Source: Penelope pileata
Taxonomy: Eukaryota; Chordata; Aves; Galliformes; Cracidae
NCBI GenBank assembly: GCA_013396635.1
Contig: WBMW01001654.1
Span: 1,074,225 to 1,138,224 of the forward strand
Length of the DNA stretch: 64,000 nt
Direction of reading: 5' to 3'
Translations under genes and position numbers: made by a program
Notes under the pieces: model-generated
Told to the model about the DNA's origin: nothing
Seen by the model: only the letters and a program-made list of their open reading frames with translations
Databases searched by the model: none
Shown here: one piece after another, positions 25,166-38,320 of the stretch
How positions within the stretch are numbered: the stretch's first letter is position 1
How the letters are laid out: every line of letters starts with the position of its first letter

Positions 25166-25222
25166 TTTTTTGTACCATGCCTTGTTATTCATAGGATTTT
25201 GTACCGTGCCTTGTTCATAGGA
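25166..25222. repeat. short direct duplication, about 28 bp
   Basis: TTTTGTACCATGCCTTGTT...CATAGGA is followed directly by TTTTGTACCGTGCCTTGTTCATAGGA, one substitution and a 3-base indel apart. Confidence 0.8.
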
Positions 25223-25720
25223 CCCAGAGGATTGTTCTATTAAGCCCTGGGTCTCACTTTCATTTTCTTTCCCTCTGTAAACACAGATTTGTCAAGTCCC
25301 ACGCAGTCTGTGTGAAACGCACGCGACCTGTTTCCCCACATCTCACCTGTTCTCCCTACCGTATTTGTGTGCAGGGCTCCCACTGTCCAACACACCCGTG
25401 GCAGAGCAGACGTGGGGCCATGCTCTCGGGGATGTGGAGCCGCCATTTGCAGAACCCTTCCAGACGACTCTCGCTCCAGCAGAAGCCAACAGTCATGGCC
25501 CTATGCCAGTCACAAGAGTCAGATCAAGGTAAATATTTAATATTGAGGAGTTACGTTTTTGGAGACAGTATAAGTATTTGTGAAAGTGTGTGAGCTGTTT
25601 TTTCCCTCAGACTGTAAGCTTTTGGGAAACAGCTTTTTTGTTTCTGTGTGATGATAGAACAGCACAGAGTGAGTCCATTGCAACTACTGCCTGGCTGTGG
25701 AACTTGCTGTAATACAAACA

Positions 25721-25740
25721 GGAATTATAATTATAATTCC
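25721..25740. repeat. perfect 20-bp palindrome
   Basis: Twenty bases centred on TATAATTATA, flanked by GGAAT/ATTCC arms, that equal their own reverse complement. It contains overlapping TAAT homeodomain cores on both strands. Confidence 0.85.
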
Positions 25741-27012
25741 CGTCTGCAGTAAAAGATTTGGTGAGTGTGCGCACTCATAGCAAAAGCTGTGGGAAGAAGC
25801 TGTTTTGCTTCTGTATGGAATTGCTCACTAGGTGTCCTCACAGGATCAGAACTCATAGAATATTTTTTGTAATCAAGTTTGGAGAGTTGTATTTGCCCAG
25901 TCCTGAATGATTATGAGCTATAAAGGGGGGCTAATGATGTGTATCTGTCTCTAATTCAAATGGGAGATTAAGGCAGGCAGATGGAGGTGGCCAGCTCTGC
26001 ATCCATTGTTACACTGCGGGTTTAAAACTGTTACGGATTATCCTGGCTTAGTGCAGAACCTGTACAGGATATTGAGCTAATATGAACAGTAAGCTAATAT
26101 ATAAGTAAAAGTTAACGTAATAATCTTCTGACAGGAGAAAAAATTGTGGAATCATTAGTAGGCAAGGAATCAACCAAGAATTTGAAAGCCATATGCTTCC
26201 GTAGCATCCTGCAGAGAATCATGGAGAACACAAGAACAACACTAGTTTCAAGTTAAAATTATTAGTTTCCCAGGCAAATATTTTATGTTCTGCAGAGGTA
26301 AGTGCAGAAGTTCTACTTAGCATCAACTGAGTAATTATTTCTGTGTATGTCTCTTCTGGTTCTTGATTCTTTGCCATCAACTAAAACTATTCCTGCTGTA
26401 GGGTAGCCTTTTACTGGTTTTTATGCCATTCATTGTCTTTTTTTGGGAAGCCAGTAACTGTCTTTTCTAAGCTAGTTTAGTATATAACAGAATTTTCAAT
26501 TGTAACACCAAAACTGACCATGACGTCAACGTTCCCTACAACATAGGCCATAAATGTTCAATAAAAAAAATATAAGCAATGATGGGCTGTTCCAACCCCA
26601 CATTTAGAGCTGCCACTTTTGAAAAGCTTCTGTATATTGCAGCCCACTAGAGACCAACTTGATCCTTCATACAGATTCTTGCTTAACAGGGACTTATGAA
26701 AAGGGTTGCTATGGAGCTTCTAGACTGGCTCAGTACTATATGAGATTAATACACTTCCTCATTTTACTTTCACTTCTAAAACAGCGACCTGAACTGTGCT
26801 GTGAAGAACCACTTTTTATTGGTGATTAGCTACCCAGAGCAGTGTGAGGAGTAATGCAATAGAATCGCCTTCACTCATGTTCTTAATAGTTTAAATGATG
26901 AAGATGTTTTGGCAGTTACTCCCTGGAACTGTCATGAGTAAAATGTATTCCACAAAAACCTTTCAGTAGAACATGTCTGACATAGCCGGGGTAGCAAAAC
27001 AGTTGGGCCTTC

Positions 27013-27076
27013 AATAGATGTAACTAGATGTAACTAGATAAATCTATTTTCTAGATGTAAATAGATGTAACTAGAC
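27013..27076. repeat. tandem TAGATGTAAC repeat
   Basis: About four copies of ATAGATGTAAC/CTAGATGTAA-like units, two of them interrupted by a TAGATAAATCTATTTT segment. Confidence 0.8.
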
Positions 27077-29319
27077 CAAAGATGGTTTTGGCAGGGGAAA
27101 AAGACAGAAAATGATGGGAAAAAAAAAACCAAATAAGGTGTTTTGGAACTCAGTAAAAGAACCCAGCTCTGAATAGGGAAAAACAAGTACTTTACTGAGA
27201 GAGAAACTGACAGATAAACTTAGTATGTGAAGCACTGTGAGGTGCAAACATTTGTATCAAATCTTTCCAGCAGTCTGAGACTTCAACCAGCAATGAACAG
27301 TGAAGTGTTTGAATCGCTCACGTGGATGTGCTGACCTCCCCCAAAACATGACTGCCAGCACAGCCAGGAATTGAAAAGCCTTTATCCTCTGCAGCTGCCT
27401 GTTTCCTGAGGCACCTTGCTTTATCTGGAGCATTTTAAATGAGCACCTTAGAAGTTTTTCCCTTGGAGCTTGGCCTTCTGAGCCCATTCATCATCTTCGC
27501 ATAGTTTTGCTCTTGGCTTCCCAGTTGACATGTTTCCTACTTAGTGCCATCTCCTTTGTCTCTCGGGTCAGTCCTGTGGGTGATGGCATCCACCTTAGTG
27601 AGATGGACCTGAATATCTTTCCAAGGGGGCTTCTCTACAGGCCATGCCGTTTCAGTTTGTCAATTTTGCTTTAGAATGATATTGCTTTTTATAGTTGTTT
27701 GTGGCCTCTGATGATGCTTTTCTACTGTATTTCCTCATAGAACGTGAAACTACAAAGTAAAAATTTTACCATTCATACCACTATAAATTTTTTTTTCCTG
27801 TGAAGTCCAGCAAGACACGTAAAAAGCAGGAGGTAGTAACTGTTTATGTGTAGAATGTTGTTTAGTAGATGTCTTCTGTTTTCTTCTGGCCATGAGCTTG
27901 AACTAGGCTAAGACCATGCAGCAGAATCTAGAGATCACTGAGTGAACAATGGACAAGCAGCCTCCAGGCAGCAGCATGCTAATTAGTCTGAGGACAAGAG
28001 ACACCTGTATTTCGTTGCTCAAATATCCTTCCACTGTGCCTTGTAAACATCCTGGTCTATTCAAAGCTAGGTTTGGGACCTGGGAACTGCCTTGGCATAT
28101 TCCTACATGCTTGTTTGTAGACGTAGTCATCTGTTAATTATATTCACAAGGTTAATTATATTCGCAGATATACCTAACGCAGAAATACATGGCAAGTTAG
28201 AGTAATTACATAAAGGTTTGTACAGAAATACAAGTGGCAAACGGAGGTGCATACTTCTTGGAAATTGTACTCTCAGAAAAGTATCAGGAAGCGGCATGGA
28301 GTAGCAGTACCTGGAAGGCAGTCACGCTGAAATAAAACTAGACTTTATAATAGCTGATGATTTAATGTTAAAAAGAACAAGAAGTGCAAAAGCTGAGGTG
28401 TAAATACTGAAACATCCTAACATAGATTGACACAGGCAGTACTCACTGTATTGCTCAGCACGGACGAGGTTTGTGGATACAGCTGAAGTCTGTGGAACAA
28501 TTACAGAAAAAGACTGAAAGACAAGCAGAGCTGATTTATATAGGGAAATAAATTTTTAAAATGGAAATTATACATAATCTCACTATGAGGGTCTCTAGGA
28601 AAGAGGAACTATGCTCATCCATAAGAATATAAAACTACAAAGGACCTTACCACAGTCAAATGCAGGAGCTTAGCTTTTGCAGAGCCCGGTTGAATCAGGC
28701 TTGTGTCCTATTTACTTGCTTCAACAAGCTTATCTGCATTCACCGGACATTTGTCTTTCCTATCGTTTTTGCATATCTCTGTGTGATGCCAACCAACCTG
28801 GTACACATAAATTTATTGTCTAAATGAATGGAGGAGAACATAAGCCTTAAAAACAGACAACTATAACAGTAATAACAAAACTTCAAAATAATTTTGAGTA
28901 AACAACTAATGATAGTATTATATCAGTAACAACTGCTTGAATATGAGACTCTTAGGAAGTAATGGATGAAATTTATACACTCTGAACTGCTTAAAACTTT
29001 ATGGTGGGTGAGTGTTTTGAGACTGAGCTACCGGGAGATGTCCTGCGCTGATCAGAGAACAGACTTACATGCTACAATGTTGTTGGGTCTTCCTTCTAAC
29101 ATTCATTTGTAATTTGAAGCATATTTAGTGCCATGTAGTGAATGTTTAGTATATAAATGACAGAAGTCCTCTAATAAAGTACATCATCAGAGAGCTAGGT
29201 TCTCCTCTGATAAGCCTTTGCTTATGTCTCACTCAATGTTTCCCAGCATTTGGAAAAGAACATTAAGAATTTGGCTAGAAGGAATGAGGGTGGCACGTGT
29301 TTCATCTGTTGGGCTCCTA

Positions 29320-29900
29320 AACATGGTTAGGAAGAGGGAAAACTGTTGTCTGTGAAGAAGTGTTCAGTCAGTGTGCGGGATCACTACATTACTCTGGGAA
29401 TGGGGACATTTTTTCTAGAGAAAAGACAAAGCATTATCTACACAGCCTGCCAGAGCTGCAGTATTTTCAGAGCAGAAATGGAAGCATAAGGAATCTGTAG
29501 ATACGTTAGCAGCACTCTGCAATAAGCCTGCCTGAGAAATAAGCATGGAAGTTGTAGTGATCTCAAAAAGAAGCTAGATTTCGCAGTGGAGAAACTGGAA
29601 AAGGCATCAGAAAGGATGTTTTTCAAGCACATGCAGGCTGAAGTAGTTCTTGGCTTGGCCAGGAAGGCTGAGCATAAACTGACAGATTTAAAGAGAGAAT
29701 GAAAGACTTCAAAAAGTGCAGGGGCTCGAAGTGCATATAATGCTGTGTCCATAAATGCAGGTAAAAGAAGGAAGTTGAGCAGTTGCTGGAGCAAACCTGA
29801 GTGCTTTAGCAGTGTATTGCAAAAAGACAGATGTAAAGACATGAATTCTGTCTTATGTTCTGTATAACTCAGGGAATCTAAGAAAGCAAGCACTGGAATC
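29320..29900 (+). pseudogene. decayed coiled-coil coding relic, family unknown
   Basis: Plus-strand segments in shifting frames read like one coiled-coil protein broken by frameshifts. Frame 1 (29419-29532) holds SEQKWKHKESVDTLAALCNK before a stop. Frame 0 (29526-29699) holds SDLKKKLDFAVEKLEKASER, then KHMQAEVVLGLARKAEHKL, ending LTDLKRE and a stop. Frame 1 (29695-29751) continues directly with ENERLQKVQGLEVHIML. Frame 2 (29765-29797) gives KKEVEQLLEQT. The Lys/Glu/Leu heptad character carries across the joins, which random intergenic DNA would not do. An open stretch upstream (about 29333-29497) may be the 5' part. I do not recognise the parent gene and see no poly(A) tail, so a retrocopy is plausible but unproven. 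The 158-codon minus-strand ORF at 29438-29914 is its antisense shadow. Confidence 0.5.
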
Positions 29901-32900
29901 TCTTGCTGGTGCAAATCTATGCAGCTCTATTCATGTCAGTGTTCTTTCTGCTTTTTTTTTTTTCTTAAATCTATTAGTACCTTCATGTAAGTGGAAGCAG
30001 AAATTTGCCTAACTTTGCTGTCTTCTGTTTTGTATTATGCACAAACGCTGATGCCTACAGGCACAGCGTCTCTGTTATCTGCTCCAGTGACAGCATGACC
30101 CAGTGGCTGCTTTTTCAAACCAGAAATTAATCAAGCAATTTACTTTCTGCAGATAGCAGTATTTGTGGGTAATTGCTTGAGGATCACAGAAATTTTTCTA
30201 TAGTATTTCTTTTCATGGAAAAGAGGAGATATTTTGATTTCTAAGGTATGATTTCATTAGTGTCTTCTGAATAAAATGGCTGGGTCAGTTCTGCTTAGCT
30301 GAAATTCTGCTTTGAAAACCAAAGGAGAGGTCAGGCATGCCAAAGTAGGTTAGGTCCCCTTGTGTGTTCATGATTACTGATGCTGCGACTGTGGTTCAGT
30401 CTCCACCACAATTTGGGAGTGTCTCCAGAGTTCCTCTAAATCACAGATGGCAGCACACTTATATTATAGTGTCATTTTACAAATGAAAATTGCCAGGACA
30501 GAACATCTCTGTGATCTCCATCACCTCCTGTGTGAGAAGTTCAGGTAGAAGGAGACAGAAGGAGACAGATCCCTGATTATGAATGCAAAGTATGTGGGAA
30601 CAATGTTATTTCAAAACCTTTCTTCTGGCCATCTTCTTTGTTATCTAGTCAGCATTTCAAATCTGTGTGATATTTAATTGAATTACAGTTTTTACTACCC
30701 ATACCGAGCTCTACCCTTAACTCTATATGCAGTCCATATTTAGAGCAGATCTGCAGCTGCCTGCAATTTTGTTAGTGCAGTCTCCAGCACTGTGTAAGCA
30801 GGCCAGTGGTCAGCATGGAAAAACAGGCACAATAAATGTAATTATAGCAAATAACAGTGAAATAGGAGAAACTAGTGAATATGAGTCTGTCAGTAGGGCA
30901 GAATTTTTATCTTTTACGTACACTCTTTCTTTCCAAAATCATACATAGACATTAAAGAAATAAAACTTAATTTTAGCATTACATTATTTTTCATCTCCTC
31001 TGCAGTTGCTCCTACTGGAAAGCATACTTCAGTTTGTGACCTTCACTACTGTCAGCAAGATTGTTTGAACTTCTGGCATCAGCACTAAGATGAAATGACA
31101 CAGAAAAACCTAAAGCTCTTTAGGCAAGAACTAACATGGGAAATTACTCTGAAATTTATTTTCAAAGCCATTGCTATGCTTATTCTTCTCTTTTCTGATT
31201 CCCTAAAGGTCCACCATCACAACAGCCACCAACAGTCCAGCCCTTGATGTGTATTCATTGGACGCAGCTGAGGCACTTCCTGAACAACCCAGGTGAAGCC
31301 ACGAAGTTGCTTTGTAGGCAATGGTGGCATGGGAGACTGATACTGTTTATGTCAACTATGTCATTTTTTTTGAGCATGCTCCTAGGTAGGAACTGGGGTG
31401 TGGTGTGAGGGCATCAGTATGCAGCATAGGTTCTGCAGAAATTATAAACTACGTTTAGGTTATTCTGGGATGAGCTGTTAGCCTTAGTTTTGTGCCTGCT
31501 TGTGAATTTCTGCATATATGCATGTATGTACATCTTTTATTTCCTTCCAAATAAGTCTAAGTGGTAGTTGTTCATCTAACAATGTTCTCTGTCTGTATAT
31601 TCTTTCCACATTAAAATACTCTTAGCGGAAGATATTGTATTGCTAGCAATTTAAATTACCATTCTAATGGCCGCATTAATGCTGTGTCAAATGGAATGAT
31701 CTTTCCTCAGGGCCTCAGCATGATGTTTGCCATAACACTGATGTTTTGGTACATTACTTCATTTTAGGGTTTTCATCTTTTAGTCGTCATTGCTATCATT
31801 ACCGTCATTAATCCATCAGTTTTTCAGCCAACACAACAGACCCTTTAGCATCTACTATATGATCAGCATGAAAGCTTAGGCGCTAAGATTACAGTTACTT
31901 TTCAAGAAGCGGTGTTTAGACTTGCAAATGTGCATCTGAGGTGTCAAAATGCAATGACCGTTAGACATGCAGAAGTATTAATTTTGTTGGAACTGTGAAA
32001 TTTAAGGCACAAATTAAACAATGTCAACCCACTTGAGCTGTCCAAAGTTATTCAGGATGCCTGTAGCTGAGCGGAAAGTGAATGAATTTCTCACCTCCCA
32101 CTCCTGTACTTTATTTACTATAACTCCACTTTCATGTGTTGACGTTTTCTAAATAGTTTTTTTCCTAATTGTTTGCAAAATATCCCTTCCTGTCTTTTGC
32201 CAATTAGTCAACATTTTTTCTTTGTATCAGTCTTTCACTGTCATTTTGAACGAGTCTGTTCACGTCATGGCAATCCTGATAGATGGGATGCATGTTGGAC
32301 CACATGATGGGAATGAGCTTTGATGTTCTGCACACCACATTGCAGAAGAAAGAAAAATGGCAAGCTGGAGAGAAGCAAGAAGGTAGCAGTGCCAATATCT
32401 AATGCATGGAGGGAGAGCTTTGTATTATTTTTTTTTTCAGTATATGAAATACATTCCAATTCTGTGGACTAAATTCACATTCAGCTTATCACATCATCCA
32501 AATTATTAATAAAGATAGCAATCTCATAAATAAGGATTTGCTTGAGTTTTGTACCAGATTTTAAAGAATCTCTTCAATTTTATTTTATTTTGGGGATCAT
32601 TTTCTAAAATTATCATTTTTTTAATTTGTCTCCAAGCAGGCTATATTTAGAAGAAGGATGGCTGAACCTAGGGTAAAAGCAACTGTTTCAATATAATGGC
32701 CATAATAAATAAATGAGGAAAAACATATTAGATTCTGTCCAGAATGGATATTGTTCAGTTTTCTTTTTTTTTTTTACATGAAACAAGTTCAATTTCAGAA
32801 CAATCTATTATCACTTCCTTTATTTGTGGGATAACATTAACCCCTTAAGGCACTAATATCTTTAGAAAATAACATTAATTTTTAAATGAATTTTCAAAAC

Positions 32901-35900
32901 ATTATATTTTCAAATAACTCAATTCTATTAATTTCCTATTTTACCTAGTCAATCTAGAAGTACTTTTGGCAGGACTTTCATGTATGGAAAAATCAGGTCA
33001 ATTTGCTCAGCTTTCTGTCAGGTTACTGTGACATTGGAAGGAAAGAAAGTACAAACATAGCGTACAATGGGTACTGGAAGTCTGTAGATGTAACATACCT
33101 GCACCATTTGACATGTAATCTACTCAGAACAAAGCACACTCTAGGCACAAGAGCACTTGGAAATGGGCTGTGCTTATACTTGCAGTTGGAAGCAAAGTGT
33201 TACCAAGTGCATCATCAGCCTGCTTGCATAATTTCTTTCCTTTCCAATGGATCCTTACATCTAGTCTACCTGAGCTGTATAAAGCTTTGTGCTAATGCCT
33301 TGCTGAAGAGTTGAGTGTTTATCTGAATGCCAAGTGAGACCATCTTGCTTTCAATAAAAACATTTTGTCTTTGCATCGAATCTTGCATCTAAAAGGAAGA
33401 TGGAGCACTGCTCCCGTGAAGCGATGCTTCTTCCTCTGAGGGGCACATCTATTGGTTTACAGACCATCTTAAAGCAAGGACTGAAACCTCTGAAAAAGGA
33501 TAAAGAGAAATTGTTTGCAGAGATGAAAATTGGACAAAGCATTAGTGTATATCTACTCTTGCAAAAATGGCAATAAATCTTTGATGATTGTAAAGAGTCC
33601 CAAGGGATATTGTCACTCCTGAAAAGGCACAGGACGTCCTGATGCTGATTCATTACTTCAGAGGGAAGATTGCCAGTTCCAAACATCCAGTTTTGGCTTT
33701 CCAAATAGTAGTTGGCACCAGAATTCAGCTGTGTTATCAAGATCAAATTCTAAAATGGGGAATAATTTTGAAGATAAATAATTGTGGAGAAAACTACATT
33801 AGCAGTGTAGGGTTTTTTTTTTTTTTTTTTTTTAAAATGTCTTCTTCTGCAGTATTTCTGTTCAAATACTTAAATGATGTGATTTTGGGAACAGTATGAC
33901 AAAATACTTTTCCCTTTCTTACCTTAAGTGGTGATCATTTTTGGTTTGCCTTCTGATGGATAAACTGCTCCTGGCTCACAATAAAACACGTCTGTTCTCA
34001 TTCGCACTGCAAGGCTTTCTGAAGCTGTGTGGCATCTTTGTTACATGTAATCTCTGAGGGAATAGATCATCCATGCTTTGAAATAAAGTTAAATGTCAGT
34101 AGTTCGACGTTTTAATGTTCAGAGTCCAACAATCAGTTGTGGAGCATATGGAGAAACTTGGATCGCAGCACTTTACCTGCCTTTCCTTTAAGGTAAATAA
34201 CTACTTATTTGCACAGAAAGATATTTAATTTTATGCCAGAACGATGATCCAAAACCACCCAGTAGTGACGGCATTATCTATTAGCAATTTCAAGTGATTA
34301 TTTTTTTAAATTTTCAAGCACTAAACTAAAAATCAAATACAAAATCCTCTGAGAGTTTATAGGAAAAGAACTAAAGGATCTAATTGTAGTTGGTGTGGTA
34401 AATTGTTAAGTCCCAGTATAGATGATATTGCAACAGTCTCACTGGGATGATGCTGTTTCTTGTTTCAGGAGGGATGTCCTACTTTAATACGTCACTTTAA
34501 TTTCTCAGCACCAGTATAATTCCCAGCATTGGACTAAGGAGGGGTTTTAGTGGAAACATCTGTGTACATCTGAAGTACACTTCTGGGTAACATTCTTTAT
34601 CTTTTATTTTTCCAATTCATTGTATTACATAGTTGGGGGTACAGTAAGGTTTTGTTGAACTGGTGATTATGGAATGGGTGTTTTAATGTGTACTCTTGGA
34701 GACATTTTTTGCTTCCACAAAGAATTTTCAGTTAAACATCTCTTTTCTATATTATAGTCAACGGAGATATGTAATTTCATTTCACCTTGTTTCAAGTTTG
34801 CTGCTGACTTTGAAAAATGAATCACTGAATTATTTTAGTAATAATTATGCAAATTTGGAGTGGGCATGGATACCTGGTGAGGAAAGGTAGGGTTTAGCTG
34901 CCATGCAACTGCGAGTGTACAGAGGAATTGCCACATGGAAATAGCAACCTCGTGGACTAACTGAATTCTTTCTGAAATCACAGGAAACCTATTTGCTGAC
35001 TTAAAAGTTGGATTGATTCATATTTTGATGGGTTCATATTTCCTGCCAGTAGAGTTTCCTGTTTGGCTTAGTTGATGTTTGTTTGGAGGTCAAACACAGA
35101 GGATATTGCCTTCAAACAAACAAACAGGAAGCAGATGAGGACAAGACAAAGAAAGTCCGTTATTTGAGAAGATCTGGCATGAGCAAATTTCTGATAATTT
35201 CTGATATTTACTGTTTTTGTTTGTTTGTTTTGTGACTCGTGAATCATCTGTGCAGATTTTATTTATAAATAAAAGGTAGATAATTTTTAATGAGAGGCTG
35301 CTGATGAATCCCTCTGTCCCCGACAGGCCCCAAAGACATTAGAGTCTGTGGCTGGCAAAATGATAGACAGTGATTACTTAAAATTCTATTTACAAATTAA
35401 CTTTGTGTGGTACTCTGTCTAGCTCTACTTATTGACTGTCCAGGCAATGTATTTTACATTTTCTGTAGCCCAATGAATCACAGCATGTTATTAAAAACCA
35501 GTGTTGGTTCTTACCATCTCTCATCCTCTAATTGCTTTGTTCTTTGCAGCAGCAATGATGCTTCTGATAGGTTTATGTAGTTAACACGTTGCTCTTAAAC
35601 TGCATCTAGCCCTCATTTTTAGATATATTTTCTATAGAATATGAGGAAACATAGGGCATGGCATCCTTTCATGTTTTGCCTGCAGCAAAAAGCAGGGGAG
35701 AGGAGACCAGTACCCTGATATCAAATGAACTGATGGTGAAGGCGCTGTTCTATCTATTTCAATGTAGATTTTTCTTTCAGTGTTGAGAGGAAAAGAGGGA
35801 AATTGCTCAGTAGTTAAGGCTTGCGATGCATGTAAAAGAAAATTCCAGGTATGCAGATGAGCCAGTTGAAGGAAGGCATGGAAAATGTATGTACATCTAT

Positions 35901-38150
35901 ATGCAACATCTATATACAAATACACATGTATACATAAAATGGATACATACGTGTATATGCAATAATCTATGTTTACAAAGTATTTTTAATATGGGGTAAT
36001 GATAAGGACAATCAGCTCACGTACTCCCCATTTTTACAAAAAAATTTTCAGGCTAGATGTTTCTCAGGTTCTCAACATTTTCCAAAGGGAGGAAGCCATG
36101 TAGGTCAATATATTAGGATTAGGTACTGACAAATAGAACTTTTCATCTGTGGGCTTAGAAAGTAGAAGTCATGAGTGCAAAAGAGCAAAGTATTTTCACA
36201 CACATAATTCTGTTCCTCTCAGGAAAGCTTTAGTCTTGTGCCTAAGTCCCAGCAAAGTTTGTGAGATTTATCTGGTAATGATAATGCAGCTTCTGATTAT
36301 ATCACAGTACAGAGAAGATACAGTCAATATCAGCATTGTACAATAGAGAGGAGGCATTCTAATTTAAATATATCAGAATCACTAATGAATGTTCATTAAA
36401 TCTATGACTAATGGAAAGATACTCATTAGATAACTTTTCCTAAAGCCTTAATGCACACTGTAGGGGAAAAAAAAATCTAACATTTGTTTCAGTCTTCTGT
36501 TCAAAATAAATAAAATTAACTCAGTAATGCACGGTAAAAAGATGGAGAGCACATCAGCCTGTGCACATTTATGTGGATGCAGGGATGGATTAACTGAAAA
36601 CAGAAGGATGTTTTGTACAGCTAAAATCATTACAGTGTATGTTCTCTGCTTAGTACTATAGATGGAGAATTTCAGAAAGTAGATCATTTTCTCTGGAGAA
36701 TTCCACTGACAAAAGCATCTACAGCTGGAAAGCAACCCTTTTGCCATAGCTCTGCATATAGGACTCCAAGAAAATGATAAAGTACCTTTCATAGAACTTT
36801 TACATTTCACTGAAAATTTCTATATATTGAAATCTGGGTGAATACGAACATGTACATCCTGGAGCACTGCAAGCTATGAAAAGACACATTTCTTGATATC
36901 TCTAGGGGAATCAATGGGAATTTTATCCTGTTGCATTTGTTGGGAATTTTTCTTTTCTTGTGTGCTTTTTTTCTTCTTGCCCCTGTTTGAAATAGAAAAA
37001 TTGAGTGATGCATCAGACAATTAGAAAAAAATAACATATCTACGAAAGAATTGAATTTATAATGCTTCTTCAGGATTATCTTGCATGCATTCAATTTAAC
37101 AAGGCCAGCTAAAGTTAGAGGTGTTTTAAAACCTCGTATTTGATTTTATTTACTGTTTTCCTATGAATAATTTTGTAGATGATCTTTGAAGTTAGACACT
37201 CCAACAGAGAGAGACAATGATTTATGTAATAATCATGTCTCTATGATATTGTCCCTGCCCATTCCTTAGTGAGTTACTGTCATATGTGACAGGCAGATGG
37301 GACAAGAAAATCCTTATTTTCTACTATAAATGGCCTTGAGCTAATATTCCATTGGAGCAAGTTTCAAAAATTAGCCTTTCATTTCACCCTGATGATGGTG
37401 CCTTAGGGATGCTTTGGAGAGCTGCTGCTCCAAGATCACACTCCTGGTCAATTGGAATCTATGAGTAATGATCTAAATGATACAAAAAACAGTGGGAATT
37501 GTTTCCACTGACTTGTGTGGATTTTTACTGGGCTCAGAATGAGTTGTGAGAGATAGCCACTCAAACTTCGTTCTGTAAACCAGTGCCTACTGATGTAATC
37601 TAATGTTAGAACTTTTCTTCTCTGAATTAGGTTTAAAAGGGAAAGTTACTTAAGAAAGAGAAATATATAGAGACCGGTACACTATTGCCGCTAGAAAGCT
37701 CAACTGTTTACTTGCTAGCATATTGCCGTATTTTCTACAATAAAACACAGAATATGCGTTATTCTGCACATTACCATGATTATTATACTAATGTTGACTA
37801 CCTCATTATCCTATAATCTTCCTTAAATAATTTGATTTTACGGTTGGCTGGTTTGCCTCAGCAAATTAAGCAAATGTGCTAAGAATGAAGATGGGTTATA
37901 AACTGTTCTCTACACATGAAACAAAAATAACTGATGTTCTGAGGTAAATTGCAATTAGAACACTCCCTTGTAAAGAAATCCTCTGAGTTTGCTGAATTTG
38001 GAAGACATTTTCACAAAGACAGGTTAGAAAATCTTGAAAATACAGGTGAAAATGCACCACTGGCTGCTTTATGGACATTCATGCTGACTGCGGTTGTGTA
38101 GAAGGTCACTCTTTAAAATACATGTGAAATGCAGAGACTAGGAAAAGGCA
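29901..38150. other. gene-free interval
   Basis: No gene recognised. Contents: a T21 tract at 33813-33833, an alternating TACA/TATA-rich patch at about 35885-35965, and a unique AT-rich block at about 35220-35530 with forkhead- and homeodomain-type words (see findings). Short ORFs look random. Confidence 0.5.
33813..33833. repeat. T21 homopolymer
   Basis: Twenty-one consecutive T. No retrotransposon body was recognised on either side. Confidence 0.9.
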
Positions 38151-38320
38151 GGAGGGGAGGGGAGGNNNNNNNNNNNNNNNNNNNNNNNNNNNNNNNNNNN
38201 NNNNNNNNNNNNNNNNNNNNNNNNNNNNNNNNNNNNNNNNNNNNNNNNNNNNNNNNNNNNNNNNNNNNNNNNNNNNAGAGGAGAGGAGAGGAGAGGAGAG
38301 GAGAGGAGAGGAGAGGAGAG
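38151..38320. repeat. homopurine pentamer microsatellite with assembly gap
   Basis: The left flank is three GGAGG units (38151-38165) and the right flank about nine GAGAG/GAGGA units (38277-38320), with 111 N between. The two sides have different pentamers (one G more on the left), so the array is compound or the gap hides a transition. Uninterrupted purine on one strand can form triplex DNA and often breaks sequencing. Confidence 0.92.
38166..38276. other. assembly gap (111 N)
   Basis: Unresolved bases inside the pentamer repeat; the true array length is unknown. Confidence 0.99.

Larger units (their letters stand above)
20487..29319. other. gene-free interval
   Basis: No gene recognised. 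Contents: a three-copy tandem repeat (23961-24042), an A-rich tract (about 25096-25140), a short direct duplication (about 25166-25222), a CpG-rich exon-like patch (about 25300-25528), a perfect 20-bp palindrome (25721-25740) and TAGATGTAAC tandem units (27013-27076). Remaining short ORFs look random. Confidence 0.5.

Noticed and set aside
29438..29914. 158-codon minus-strand ORF, leucine-rich
   Set aside because: It is antisense to the coiled-coil relic, and its Leu/Phe/Ser composition is what the complement of Lys/Glu-rich codons gives.
29951..29963. Poly-T run as a poly(A) tail of a retrocopy
   Set aside because: The relic reads on the plus strand, so a tail would be poly-A on its right. 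A poly-T there does not fit.
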